Source: Acidobacteria bacterium 13_2_20CM_57_17
Lineage (GTDB): Bacteria; Acidobacteriota; Terriglobia; Acidiferrales; UBA7541
NCBI GenBank assembly: GCA_001914785.1
Contig: MNDE01000169.1
Location: 1 to 33,804 of the forward strand
Reading direction: 5' to 3'
Length of the DNA: 33,804 nucleotides
The notes under the pieces: model-generated
Databases searched by the model: none
Told to the model about the DNA's origin: nothing
Seen by the model: the letters and a program-made list of their open reading frames with translations, nothing else
Shown: positions 17,078-26,315 of the stretch, piece by piece
How the letters are laid out: each line of letters begins with the position of its first letter
Position numbering within the stretch: the stretch's first letter is position 1
Program-made: the position numbers and the translations under genes

Positions 17078-17206
17078 TTCATTCCGCCGACCCAGCAGAT
17101 AGCTCGCCAGTCCCCGGATTATTTTCCACCCAACGGGCGGCGGCGGGCGCGATTGAAGTTACCGGTTAATTTGCTGTAGGGACAATTCACGAGAGGCGAG
17201 AACTCC

Positions 17207-19834
17207 TTGAGCACTGCAGCAGCTCCAGGCCTAGAGGGCAGGCCCGCTCCCAGTCTTCGGACTTTGCCGCGTCCCCAAGTGCGGGGAAAATTCCTCTTCG
17301 TTGGGGAAGAAAAGCTTTATGTCCGGGGTGTTACGTATGGCCCGTTTCGCCCCAGCCAAGACGGCGCCGAATATCCTAACCCAGCACGGGTAGCCCAGGA
17401 CTTCGAAGCCATTGTTGCGGCAGGAATCAACGCCATCCGGACCTACAATGTCCCGCCTCGTTGGTTCTTGGATGCGGCGCAACGCTCCAACCTGCGAGTC
17501 ATGGTCGGACTGCCTTGGGAACAACACGTCACATTCCTGGATGATTCGCGCACTGTGCGAGCAATTGAAGCGCGGGTCCGCGAGGCTGTAAGGAAGTGTG
17601 CTGGTCATCCGGCCGTAATGTGCTATGCGGTAGCCAATGAAATTCCTGCTGGAATTGTGCGCTGGCTTGGGGGCAGGCGAGTCGAGAGATTTATAGAAAA
17701 GCTCTATCGGGTGGTAAAGGCTGAAGACCCCGAGGGGCTCGTCACTTATGTAAATTTTCCGACAACCGAATTCCTGGAACTCCCTTTTCTCGATTTTTTC
17801 TGTTTCAACGTGTATCTCGAATCGCGAGATGCATTCGAGGCCTACCTTGCACGCTTACAAACGCTTGCTGGGGACCGCCCATTGCTGTTGGCGGAGATCG
17901 GTTTAGACAGCCGACGAAACGGTGAAAAGGCGCAAGCTGATTCGCTTGAATGGCAAGTTCGGAGTGCTTTCGTAGGCGGCTGCGCTGGAGCATTTGTCTT
18001 TTCCTGGACGGATGAATGGCATCGAGGCGGATACGAAATCGAAGACTGGGATTTTGGGCTGACGCGCCGTGACCGAAGCCCAAAGCTCGCGTTAGACGCC
18101 ATGCGACGTGTCTTTGCCGAGGTTCCCTTTTCCCCCAAGACGAACTGGCCGCGGATCTCCGTGATCATGTGTACATACAACGGAAACCGCAAATGGCTTC
18201 TAGAGTGCTTCCGCCACTTGGAGAAGATCGACTATCCGAACTACGAAGTCATTGTGGTCGATGATGGCTCGACCGATCGATTCACCGATTGTGCGCGAGA
18301 TTACGGGTTCCGTTTAATTCGAACTCCGAATTCAGGGCTCGGCAACGCTCGCAATACCGGGCTTTTCGCAGCGACTGGCGAAATCGTGGCCTATATCGAC
18401 GATGACGCCTATCCTGACCCAGATTGGTTGAAGTACCTCGCGGCTGTATTTCTTCACAGTGACTTTGTTGGTGTCGGCGGTCCGAATCTTCCTCCTTGCG
18501 GCGATGGCTGGGTCGCCGATTGCGTAGCAAATTCACCGGGCGGGCCCATCCACGTAATGTTGACAGATCGCGAGGCAGAGCACATTCCGGGCTGCAATAT
18601 GGCGTATCGGAAGTCCGCGCTGCTTGAAATTAGTGGCTTCGACGAACGCTTTCGCGTGGCGGGCGACGATGTGGACGTCTGCTGGAGCCTCCAGAAACGA
18701 AACTGGAAGTTGGGATTCAGCCCAGCGGCTGTCGTATGGCACCACCGTCGCAATTCGGTTCGAACGTATTTGAATCAACAGAGGGGGTATGGCCGAGCCG
18801 AAGCTCTGCTTGAGAAGAAGTGGCCCGAGAAATACAACTCGGCAGGTCATGTGTCCTGGGCAGGAAGAGTGTATGGCAACGGTTTCTTTACAATTCTTCC
18901 GCGTGCAGGCCGAATCTACCAAGGAATTTGGGGGACTGCCCCCTTCCAGCGCCTCTACGGGCCCACACCAGGATGGCTGTCATGTCTGACTTTAATGCCT
19001 GAGTGGTTTCTCATTGTGGGGCTTCTCGCCTTGCTAACCGGACTTGGTTACAGCTGGAAGCCGTTGTTTCTAGCGGCGCCGCTCTCGCTCTTCGCACTTG
19101 GTGCACCCGTCGCTCATGCTGTCGCCAGCGGCCTCCGCGCATGTCCCTCAAGACCGATTTGGAACTTCTTGGAGAAGGTTCGTGTGATAGGCGTTACCAC
19201 GTTTCTCCATTTACTGCAGCCACTTGCTCGTCTCTTGGGAAGAATACGTTGGGGGCTCACTCCCTGGCGCTGGGTGAAAGCAGAGAGTCCTTCTTTGCCG
19301 CGAGCGAATTCCATTGTTCTTTGGTGCGAGGTCTGGCACGCAGCACAAGATCGGCTTGAAGAAGTTGAATCTGCTCTGAAGCAACTTGGCGTTGTCGTCC
19401 GTAGGGGCGGAGACTTCGATAACTGGGATTTAGAGATCCGCAGCGGACTTCTGGGATCAGCACGTTTAGGGATGGTTGCTGAAGAGCACGGGCAGGGACG
19501 ACAACTTGTGCGGTGGAGAGTGTCACCGAAATGCTCGGAGATCGGCCTTGTAGTGTTATCCACATTGATTGCGATTTCAGTCGGAGCGGGCACCGCCCGC
19601 GCATGGACTGCCTGCGCGGTGGTGGCGACGATGGGCCTACTGCTTGGCCTGTCTGTCCTACAGGAGTGTGAAACCGCCATGGCATTGGCACTCCGCGCAA
19701 TTCCGGACAGAAAAGTTGAGAAATCATCGGCGCAACTCGTCTCCGGGGGCTTTAAGCGTGCCACGCACGCGGTACGCCAATCGATGGGGGGCCGCGTCCC
19801 GGTCAACCAGCCCATCGTGGAAGGCAAGGATTGA
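17207..19834 (+). CDS. Glycosidase-like/GT2 glycosyltransferase membrane fusion protein
   Basis: This 875-residue fusion has three parts. Residues about 25-305 form a TIM-barrel of the GH2/GH5 clan, with AVANEIPAG (N144-E145, acid/base position), LLLAEIGLD (E230, nucleophile position) and FVFSWTDEW. Residues about 315-560 are a GT2 GT-A domain: ISVIMCTYNGN, VVDDGSTD, AYIDDDAYPDPDWL (the DxD), GCNMAYRKSAL and the GDDVDVCW base motif. The remainder holds a membrane pair (about 598-640), a soluble segment and a second membrane pair (about 780-818). A glycosidase-like and a transferase active site in one chain suggests synthesis plus trimming, or a carbohydrate-binding barrel, of one product. The start is TTG 17207, with GAGAGG at 17191-17196. 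It is the first gene of the ten-gene operon. Exact substrates are unknown. Confidence 0.82.
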   Translation: MSTAAAPGLEGRPAPSLRTLPRPQVRGKFLFVGEEKLYVRGVTYGPFRPSQDGAEYPNPARVAQDFEAIVAAGINAIRTYNVPPRWFLDAAQRSNLRVMVGLPWEQHVTFLDDSRTVRAIEARVREAVRKCAGHPAVMCYAVANEIPAGIVRWLGGRRVERFIEKLYRVVKAEDPEGLVTYVNFPTTEFLELPFLDFFCFNVYLESRDAFEAYLARLQTLAGDRPLLLAEIGLDSRRNGEKAQADSLEWQVRSAFVGGCAGAFVFSWTDEWHRGGYEIEDWDFGLTRRDRSPKLALDAMRRVFAEVPFSPKTNWPRISVIMCTYNGNRKWLLECFRHLEKIDYPNYEVIVVDDGSTDRFTDCARDYGFRLIRTPNSGLGNARNTGLFAATGEIVAYIDDDAYPDPDWLKYLAAVFLHSDFVGVGGPNLPPCGDGWVADCVANSPGGPIHVMLTDREAEHIPGCNMAYRKSALLEISGFDERFRVAGDDVDVCWSLQKRNWKLGFSPAAVVWHHRRNSVRTYLNQQRGYGRAEALLEKKWPEKYNSAGHVSWAGRVYGNGFFTILPRAGRIYQGIWGTAPFQRLYGPTPGWLSCLTLMPEWFLIVGLLALLTGLGYSWKPLFLAAPLSLFALGAPVAHAVASGLRACPSRPIWNFLEKVRVIGVTTFLHLLQPLARLLGRIRWGLTPWRWVKAESPSLPRANSIVLWCEVWHAAQDRLEEVESALKQLGVVVRRGGDFDNWDLEIRSGLLGSARLGMVAEEHGQGRQLVRWRVSPKCSEIGLVVLSTLIAISVGAGTARAWTACAVVATMGLLLGLSVLQECETAMALALRAIPDRKVEKSSAQLVSGGFKRATHAVRQSMGGRVPVNQPIVEGKD

Positions 19835-19898
19835 CTGGCTCCTATCAGGGTGAGGTTATGCAGCGAAGGCGATAAGCGACGGGGATCAAGGCCTTAGA

Positions 19899-19914
19899 CC
19901 GGGAAATGTCCCGG
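19899..19914 (+). repeat. Perfect 6-bp hairpin in the leader of the kinase genes
   Basis: CCGGGA-AATG-TCCCGG forms a perfect stem with a four-base loop inside the 107 bp gap between the fusion gene and the first kinase gene, 27 bases before the TTG start. No U-tract follows, so it is not a classical terminator. An RNA processing or stability element is possible. Confidence 0.4.
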
Positions 19915-19941
19915 AATGAGAAACAGAAAGGATGACTGCTA

Positions 19942-20913
19942 TTGTCTAAGCAAGCCAGCCCAGCGCAGAGCGTGGAAAGGGCACATCTAGCCGCTCGAGC
20001 CTGGTTGCGGCTTCGGCCCGGCTCTCGTGAGCCCGGCCGAATAACACTTCTTAAGGACACCTCAAGATCTACAGTTTACAGGATCGAAGGCACGGGTCCG
20101 GGAGGCTCCTGTATTGTTGCCAAGCGGTGCCGCCGAGCGGAAGGTGAGATCGAAGCATTTATATATAGTGAAGTTCTGGAGCGGCTTTCGATGGAGTCAG
20201 TTCGTTGTTATGGCTTTATCGACGAAGGCTCCGGAGAGCACGGATGGCTATTCCTCGAAGACGGCGGCATTACCCAGGTTGCAGGTAAGCGCGAAAGTTT
20301 TCCGGCGGAGTTTGCGCACTGGTTGGCACTCTTGCACTGCTCGGCCTCAAATCTGCCGATACGTGGCCGCCTGCCGGAACGTGGACCGGCGTGGTATCTG
20401 GAAACTCTGCGGGCGGCTCGACTAGGACTTTGCCATAGCCTGCGACAACAAACCTGGGGCGACTTGGGTCGGTCGGCCGCCGCAGAGATGCTGGTTTGTT
20501 GCGACGTCTTGGAACGAAACTGGCACGTCGTCGAAGAGCGCTGTGAAGGCCTTCCGTGGACTTTGGTCCACTGCGATCTTCAACCTAAGAACGTCCTCAT
20601 TCGACACACTGACTCTGGAATTGCGTTCTTGCCTTTGGACTGGGAGGAGGCCGGTTGGGGAGCTCCTGCGACCGACTTGGCGCGGATCGACGCTGTAGCC
20701 TACTGGTCGACTGCGCGAAGGATATGGGCGAGCGTAGAGCTCCAACAAGTTGAAGGGCAGGTGTGTTGTGGAACTCTGTTCCAAGCTCTTTCAGGTGTGA
20801 GTTGGGAATTGGTACGGCTGGCAGCAGGGTCGGAGCACAAGGCTGTGAGACGCCTTCGGATCTACGCCTCCCAGTTGAATGCCTCCACTCTGGCTCTCGG
20901 TCTGGAGGTTTAG
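19942..20913 (+). CDS. APH-fold phosphotransferase, first of a pair
   Basis: This 323-residue protein has the aminoglycoside/choline-kinase (APH) fold. An N-lobe lysine is in CIVAKRC (about K61), and the Brenner loop LVHCDLQPKNVLI has H210, D212 and N217. PLDWEEAG supplies the metal-binding Asp (D233) in place of the usual DFD. Such enzymes phosphorylate small hydroxylated or amino molecules. In a glycan operon it might phosphorylate a sugar or amino alcohol, or protect the cell from its own product. The start is poorly defined: TTG 19942 fits the frame. A five-codon ORF, ATGACTGCTATTGTCTAA at 19932-19949, directly behind AGAAAGG, overlaps it, so re-initiation is possible. The next gene begins 4 bp after the stop. 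Confidence 0.75.
   Translation: MSKQASPAQSVERAHLAARAWLRLRPGSREPGRITLLKDTSRSTVYRIEGTGPGGSCIVAKRCRRAEGEIEAFIYSEVLERLSMESVRCYGFIDEGSGEHGWLFLEDGGITQVAGKRESFPAEFAHWLALLHCSASNLPIRGRLPERGPAWYLETLRAARLGLCHSLRQQTWGDLGRSAAAEMLVCCDVLERNWHVVEERCEGLPWTLVHCDLQPKNVLIRHTDSGIAFLPLDWEEAGWGAPATDLARIDAVAYWSTARRIWASVELQQVEGQVCCGTLFQALSGVSWELVRLAAGSEHKAVRRLRIYASQLNASTLALGLEV
20904..20908 (+). promoter_or_regulatory. Ribosome binding site fixing the second kinase start
   Basis: GGAGG, inside the last codons of the first kinase gene, sits nine bases ahead of ATG 20918. It decides between this start and an in-frame start at 20879, which would add 13 residues overlapping the upstream gene. Confidence 0.65.
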
Positions 20914-20917
20914 GCGA

Positions 20918-21892
20918 ATGCAGGATTTCGCTTCCGGACTCCCGAAGACTGACGCATTAAAGAGAGGCCTCGCTTCGGCCCTGCAGAGCGAAGATGTTCG
21001 CGGACGCTTCCTCACTCTTTTGGGCCGTGAACCCACGCCTTACGCAACGACCTTTCCATGCGAGATTGTCACCTGCCGAATTGGCCCCGGGAAGCCGCGC
21101 CGACTCTTCTGCAAGTATACGGCAGGGGTCGACTATACAGGCCACGGGCATCGAGGTGGCGTGGGGCATGAGATCGCAACGTACCGGCACATCCTGGCGC
21201 AGTCAGACAAGTTCCATCCAAAGTTCTACGGTGGTTACGCAGATTCGGAAACGGGTCAATATTGGCTCTTTCTGGAGTATCTGGATGGCGGTCTGCGGGT
21301 CGGAAAGCTGAATGATCCTGTGGCGATGGGCAAAACTGCCCGATGGATTGCGCGGTTCCATGTGACCAGTCAGCGCCTGCTGGGCAACGAGCACGTCCGC
21401 TTCCTGAAGAGATACGACAAGGAATACTACCTCGGATGGGTTAGTCGCACGGTCAATTTCGCGGGCCCGAACTACAGGAGATTATCGTGGCTTCGCCGTC
21501 TCCATGCCTGCGCTGAGGACTTTCTGTCTCCGTTATTGGACTCAGCGCCGACAATCATCCATGGCGAGTACTACCAACACAACATCTTGTATCACCAGGG
21601 GCGGGTATGTCCGATTGACTGGGAATCGGCTGCCGTTGGCGAGGGGTTGATTGATCTGGCCTGCCTAACGGATGGATGGGAACGCAAGATCGCTGAAGTA
21701 TGCACGACAACCTACGTCCGGACTCGCTGGCCCGAAGGAGCGCCCGCCGGATTCGAGAAAGTCCTCAAGGCTGCCCGATTGTATATGACTGTCCGATGGT
21801 TGGGCGACGATCCCGACTTTACTCGAAGCACTGGCGCCCGTGGGCATTGGATGCGGTTGCGTAACCTGCTGACAGAATTGGAGCAAAAATGA
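20918..21892 (+). CDS. APH-fold phosphotransferase, second of a pair, HGE variant
   Basis: This protein of about 324 residues has an APH-like N-lobe (LFCKYTAG, about K66) and a C-lobe. The Brenner loop reads TIIHGEYYQHNILY, so the usual catalytic Asp is Glu (about H215, E217 and N222). PIDWESAAVGEGLIDLA gives the metal Asp (about D234). I recall HGE-type loops from a branch of APH-like proteins near glycan and natural-product genes, so this is probably a subfamily trait and not decay. It shares little with the preceding kinase beyond the fold, so the pair is not a recent duplication and the two may act on different substrates or at different positions. Its stop overlaps the receptor start by ATGA (21889-21892), indicating translational coupling. 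Confidence 0.74.
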   Translation: MQDFASGLPKTDALKRGLASALQSEDVRGRFLTLLGREPTPYATTFPCEIVTCRIGPGKPRRLFCKYTAGVDYTGHGHRGGVGHEIATYRHILAQSDKFHPKFYGGYADSETGQYWLFLEYLDGGLRVGKLNDPVAMGKTARWIARFHVTSQRLLGNEHVRFLKRYDKEYYLGWVSRTVNFAGPNYRRLSWLRRLHACAEDFLSPLLDSAPTIIHGEYYQHNILYHQGRVCPIDWESAAVGEGLIDLACLTDGWERKIAEVCTTTYVRTRWPEGAPAGFEKVLKAARLYMTVRWLGDDPDFTRSTGARGHWMRLRNLLTELEQK

Positions 21893-24552
21893 GGAAGGAG
21901 CGAAATGGTACCTCGGCGTTCAAAGCCGCATGCGTCACGGGATTATTTATCTTATCGGTGAGTTCGGCTACCGCCGGTGAGCGAAGCTCTCCGGGCCGCT
22001 CTGAGCAAGTGTCTACGACTCCCACTGAGGTCCTTAGCATTTCCGGAGTTGTGCTTGATCCCAGCAATGCGGCTATCGCGGGAGCGAAAGTGGCTCTCCA
22101 CGGAGGAAGCCTCGAGAACGAACAGTCCACGACAACCGATCTGACGGGGCACTTCCAGTTTACGGCTGTACCGCCCGGCAGCTATGAGGTTGAATTCCAG
22201 CGGGAGGGTTTCAAGATATTGAGAAGCCGTGTGAAAGTCGGGCCACACTCTTCCGCCCCGCTGCACATCGTGCTGCCGCTCGCCGAACTGCACGAGGAGG
22301 TCACCGCGACGAATTCGCAGGGCCAACTGAGTCGTGACGCTAGCGAAAATGCAGACGTTATCACGCTGGATAGGCAGACACTAGATTCGTTACCGACAAT
22401 AGACAACGATGTCGTGCGGGCCGTCACCGAGATGCTGGGGCCGGGGGGCTCGGGCGGTGCGGTCCTAATCGTCGACGGGGTAATGGCTTCTGACGTCGGA
22501 GTGCCGGCTTCAGCCATTCAAGAAGTCAGAATCAATCAAAACCCCTATTCCGCGGAGTACTCAGTCCCCGGAAAGAACCGGATCGAGATCACCACTAAGA
22601 ATGGATCTTCCGACCTCCACGGCTCTCTGGAAACATCAGTCCGCGACTACAGGCTTGACGCGCGAAATGCCTTCGCAGACACCCGGCCTCCTGAGCGTCT
22701 CTTACTCTTCGATGGCTATTTGAGCGGACCGCTAGGAAAGAGCAAGAAGACCACGTTCCAGGTCAGCGCCAGCCAGAAGCAGGATGACCGGCAAGCGATC
22801 GTATACGCCGAGGTGCGTTCTGGAACGTTCATCCAAAATTTTGCCAATCCACAGCGCAGTACCTACTTTTTGGGGGGGATAAATCGACAGATAGGCAAAG
22901 GCCACAACCTGGCAATCCGATACAGCTTCTTCGACTGGTCGGACAACGGCAATGGCGTCGGAGGAGTGAATCTCCCGGAAGCAGCCTCGAATGAATCCGC
23001 CAGCAGACACTACCTCTATGTCAGCGACAGAGCAGCGATCACTCCGAAGCTGATCAACGAATTTTCTGTTCGAGCGACCACATCGGAAAGCTTAACCGCG
23101 AGTGTACTCCAGGGACAGCCCCGTATTGTGGTGCTCGACGCGTTCGTGGGTGGTAGCAGCCAGATTAACTACAACGAGCTGCACAACTACCTGCAACTTA
23201 ACGAAACGCTATCCTGGTCCCACGGCAAACACTTGATCAAGGCCGGGGCCAATCTCCCGGAGCTCGGCCGCTACAGTCTTAATGACCGCTCGAATTTCGA
23301 TGGCACATTTCAGTTCTCTTCTCTCCAAGATTACACCCAGGGCAAACCTTTCTCCTTCGTACAGCAGCAAGGGACCAGTCAGCTGGTGTACTGGCAGAAA
23401 GAGATGGGTCTTTTTGCGCAGGATGAAATGCGCATACGCCCGGGACTATCGATAGCACTCGGCCTCCGATATGACTGGCAGAACTATGTTTCCAATCCCA
23501 GGAACTTTGCTCCCCGAGTCTCCTTCGCCTTAGCTCCCGGCAGATCTAGGAAGATCGTATTTCGCGGCGGGGCAGGAATCTTCTATGAGACTACCGGCCA
23601 GGCGGCTATCGCAGACATGCTTCGCTTCAATGGTCAGACCTTGCATCAGATCGTGCTTTCCGATCCGCGTTATCCAGACCCATTCACGGTCGCTGGTGTG
23701 GCTCAGACAATTCCAAACAGCACTGTCCGCTTTGCGCCTGATCTTCGTTTGCCGTACGACCTGCACTACAGCTTTGGTGTGGAAACGCAGTTGCAAAAAT
23801 CGACGATATTCACGGCTACCTATGCCGGCATCCGCGGATTCGATTTGTTTCGGTCGCGCGACCTCAACGCTCCCCTTCCTCCGTTCCGCGTTCCTCCACT
23901 CAACGTGCAGCGCCCCAATCCTGAGATCGGCACACTCCGAGAGATCGAATCGGAAGGAGACCTGACAAGCAACGCCTTGAAGCTGACAGTGCGCGCAAAA
24001 ATCAGCCGTTTTTTCAACGGAATGGCGCAATACACGCTGAGCCGATCTTATGATGATACTGGCGGCATCGCCGCGTTTCCCGCGAATCAGTACGATCTGA
24101 CCGGCGAGTGGTCTCGGTCTAATTCCGATTCTCTGCACTTTTTTTACTTCTACGGTACCTTTAACGCCCCCAAGGCTGTCAGCCTCGGTGCGTCGTTGTC
24201 GGTCCGTTCCGGGCAACCCTACACGGTGACAACGGGAACGGACGATTACGGGACGACGTTTGCCAATGCTCGGCTGGCAGGCGTGCCGCGAAACAGCCTG
24301 GAAGGACCAGGGTCCACCACACTCAACCTTCGACTGGCTAAGGAACTAAGCTTAATCACAGCCAAAACCGGGAAACGTAAGAAAGATGAGAAGAAGGGCC
24401 TGAACGCAACCCTAGCAGTGGATGCGTTTAACGTTCTCAATCACGTTAACCTCGGCGCGCCCGTGGGCAATTTGAGCTCGCCTTTTTTTGGACATTCTAT
24501 CGGCGCGGGGCCGCCTCGACGCCTGCAAATGCTGGTACGTTTTCAGTTCTAA
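21889..24552 (+). CDS. Oar-like TonB-dependent outer membrane receptor
   Basis: This 887-residue protein starts with a signal peptide (about 1-30, ending SSATAGE). Residues about 48-130 are a carboxypeptidase-regulatory-like beta-sandwich (ISGVVLDPSNAAIAGAKVAL, TTDLTGHFQFTAVPPGSYEV). The plug follows at about 135-245 (DVITLDRQTLDSLPTIDND, VLIVDGVMASDVG, AIQEVRINQNPYSAEYS). A long beta-barrel ends in the aromatic-terminated VRFQF expected of an outer membrane protein recognised by Bam. The organisation is that of the Oar/CPR-TonB receptors abundant in Acidobacteriota. Such proteins normally import large or scarce substrates with TonB energy; some relatives are tied to secretion. The ATGA overlap with a kinase gene and the exporter 32 bp downstream place it within the glycan operon. 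GGAG at 21880 is its ribosome site. Confidence 0.85.
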   Translation: MRKERNGTSAFKAACVTGLFILSVSSATAGERSSPGRSEQVSTTPTEVLSISGVVLDPSNAAIAGAKVALHGGSLENEQSTTTDLTGHFQFTAVPPGSYEVEFQREGFKILRSRVKVGPHSSAPLHIVLPLAELHEEVTATNSQGQLSRDASENADVITLDRQTLDSLPTIDNDVVRAVTEMLGPGGSGGAVLIVDGVMASDVGVPASAIQEVRINQNPYSAEYSVPGKNRIEITTKNGSSDLHGSLETSVRDYRLDARNAFADTRPPERLLLFDGYLSGPLGKSKKTTFQVSASQKQDDRQAIVYAEVRSGTFIQNFANPQRSTYFLGGINRQIGKGHNLAIRYSFFDWSDNGNGVGGVNLPEAASNESASRHYLYVSDRAAITPKLINEFSVRATTSESLTASVLQGQPRIVVLDAFVGGSSQINYNELHNYLQLNETLSWSHGKHLIKAGANLPELGRYSLNDRSNFDGTFQFSSLQDYTQGKPFSFVQQQGTSQLVYWQKEMGLFAQDEMRIRPGLSIALGLRYDWQNYVSNPRNFAPRVSFALAPGRSRKIVFRGGAGIFYETTGQAAIADMLRFNGQTLHQIVLSDPRYPDPFTVAGVAQTIPNSTVRFAPDLRLPYDLHYSFGVETQLQKSTIFTATYAGIRGFDLFRSRDLNAPLPPFRVPPLNVQRPNPEIGTLREIESEGDLTSNALKLTVRAKISRFFNGMAQYTLSRSYDDTGGIAAFPANQYDLTGEWSRSNSDSLHFFYFYGTFNAPKAVSLGASLSVRSGQPYTVTTGTDDYGTTFANARLAGVPRNSLEGPGSTTLNLRLAKELSLITAKTGKRKKDEKKGLNATLAVDAFNVLNHVNLGAPVGNLSSPFFGHSIGAGPPRRLQMLVRFQF

Positions 24553-24584
24553 AGGCACGAGCATGAGAAATAGGAATCAGTAGA

Positions 24585-26315
24585 ATGCACCACCCGGACC
24601 TAGCGCTTTTTCGAAGACTTCTGCAGCAGGCGAGACCCTACTGGGTCCACGTCATCGCTATTTTCCTTTTGGGCCTGGTAGCGACTCCGCTGGGCTTGCT
24701 TACGCCACTGCCCGTGAAGATTGTAGTCGACAATGTTATCGGTACGCGTCCTCTGCCAGCGTTCCTAAGCCGCATGTCGCCCATATCCGCCACTCGATCA
24801 CCTACAGGCGTCCTGACCATCGCGGTCGTTTTGCTTCTAGGGGTCACCGCTGTCGATAACCTCTTTGCCCTTGTGAATTCATTTCTCCGCACGTGGACCG
24901 CGGAAAAACTTCTTTTGGATTTTCGGGTTCGCCTTTTCTCTCATTTGCAACGTCTATCGCTGGGGTATCACGATGCGAAGGGCACGACGGATTCTGTATA
25001 CCGCATTCAGTACGACACCGCGTCCATGCAGTATTTAGCCATCGATGGACTAGGACCGTTTGTCACTTCGGCAGTCACGCTGCTCGTTATGTTCTATGTG
25101 ACGTTCCGTATCGATGCACAGTTAGCGATGGTTGCGATGGTCATTTCACCCGTTCTTTTCGCGCTCTCCATGGCGTACCGGCCACGCTTTCGGAAGCGTT
25201 CGAAAGAGGTGAAGCAACTGGAAAGCAGCTCAATGGCAGTCTTGCAGGAGGTTCTGTCGGTCGTGCGCGTCGTTAAGGCGTTCGGTAGAGAGAAGCATGA
25301 GGAAGACCGCTATGTCCACAAATCCCAAGCAGGGATGTGGGCTCGAATTCAACTGGATTTGCTCGGCGGTTGGTACGGTTTGCTCGTGGGCATGACGACA
25401 GCTCTGGGGACCGCATGCGTTCTTTGGATTGGCGTCAATCACGTCCGGGCGCGTACATTGACTTTGGGAAGTCTTTTGCTCGTAGTCAGCTACCTCGGCC
25501 AGCTTTACGCACCTTTAAAAACTATTGGCCGCAAAGCGACCTCGCTGCAAACGCACTGGGTTGGTCTGGAACGTGCCTTCTCCGTTCTGGATGAGCTGCC
25601 GGATGTTCCGGAGCGCCCTAACGCGCGGCGGCTGGTCCGGGCCTCCGGATGCATAGCGTTCCAACATGCGTCTTTCGCTTACGAGGAGGATCATCTGGTT
25701 CTCCAAGATATTTGCTTCGAGGTCCCGCGCGGAGCGCGTGTTGGCATCGCCGGCCGGACGGGAGCTGGAAAGACGACTCTGCTCAGCTTATTAACCCGCT
25801 TTTATGACCCCACAAGTGGGCTGATCCTGCTGGACGGTGTGGATCTACGCGACTACCGGTTGCCTGATCTGCGCAGCCAGTTCGCGGTGGTTCTTCAGGA
25901 ACCTGTCCTCTTTTCGACTAGCATCGCCGAGAACATAGCTTACGCACGGCCAGGAGCAACCGAGGAGGAGATTGTTCAGGCGGCGAAGATGGCCGACGCG
26001 CACGATTTCATTTTGGCATTACCCCGCGGTTACCAAACCGTTGTTGGCGAGCGTGGAGTCCGCCTCTCCGGGGGAGAACGCCAACGCATCTCACTCGCCA
26101 GGGCGTTCTTAAAGGATGCCCCCATTCTTCTGCTCGATGAGCCAACCAGTTCAGTCGACATGAAGACCGAAGCGGCCATCCTGAAGGCGACAGAACGCCT
26201 CATGCAAGACCGCACTACTTTCATGGTCGCTCACCGCCTTAGCACGCTGGAAAGTTGCGACGTCATGTTGCAACTGGAGCATGGGCGTCTCGTGCAGATG
26301 GAGTGCTATAAGTGA
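24585..26315 (+). CDS. MsbA-type ABC exporter (fused permease-ATPase)
   Basis: This 576-residue half-transporter would act as a homodimer in the inner membrane. Residues about 20-320 carry six membrane helices of the type-1 exporter fold, with [30 protein letters not shown] as the conserved coupling stretch after helix 3/4. The nucleotide-binding domain shows Walker A GRTGAGKT (390-397), a Q-loop [10 protein letters not shown], signature LSGGERQR (494-501), Walker B ILLLDEP (514-520) and the switch histidine MVAHRLST (H550). All catalytic residues are intact. Relatives export lipid A, lipid-linked glycans, peptides or small molecules. Placed among glycosyltransferases, it is the likely export step for the operon product. 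The start ATG 24585 follows AGGA by nine bases, and the end overlaps the next start as TGATG. Confidence 0.92.
   Translation: MHHPDLALFRRLLQQARPYWVHVIAIFLLGLVATPLGLLTPLPVKIVVDNVIGTRPLPAFLSRMSPISATRSPTGVLTIAVVLLLGVTAVDNLFALVNSFLRTWTAEKLLLDFRVRLFSHLQRLSLGYHDAKGTTDSVYRIQYDTASMQYLAIDGLGPFVTSAVTLLVMFYVTFRIDAQLAMVAMVISPVLFALSMAYRPRFRKRSKEVKQLESSSMAVLQEVLSVVRVVKAFGREKHEEDRYVHKSQAGMWARIQLDLLGGWYGLLVGMTTALGTACVLWIGVNHVRARTLTLGSLLLVVSYLGQLYAPLKTIGRKATSLQTHWVGLERAFSVLDELPDVPERPNARRLVRASGCIAFQHASFAYEEDHLVLQDICFEVPRGARVGIAGRTGAGKTTLLSLLTRFYDPTSGLILLDGVDLRDYRLPDLRSQFAVVLQEPVLFSTSIAENIAYARPGATEEEIVQAAKMADAHDFILALPRGYQTVVGERGVRLSGGERQRISLARAFLKDAPILLLDEPTSSVDMKTEAAILKATERLMQDRTTFMVAHRLSTLESCDVMLQLEHGRLVQMECYK

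Noticed and set aside
17153..17182. TTGAAG...TAGGGA as the promoter of the big operon
   Set aside because: Spacing of 18 bp is acceptable but the -10 matches poorly; not supportable without data.
23530..24216. 228-codon minus-strand frame
   Set aside because: Shadow of the TonB receptor barrel; no ribosome site or motif.
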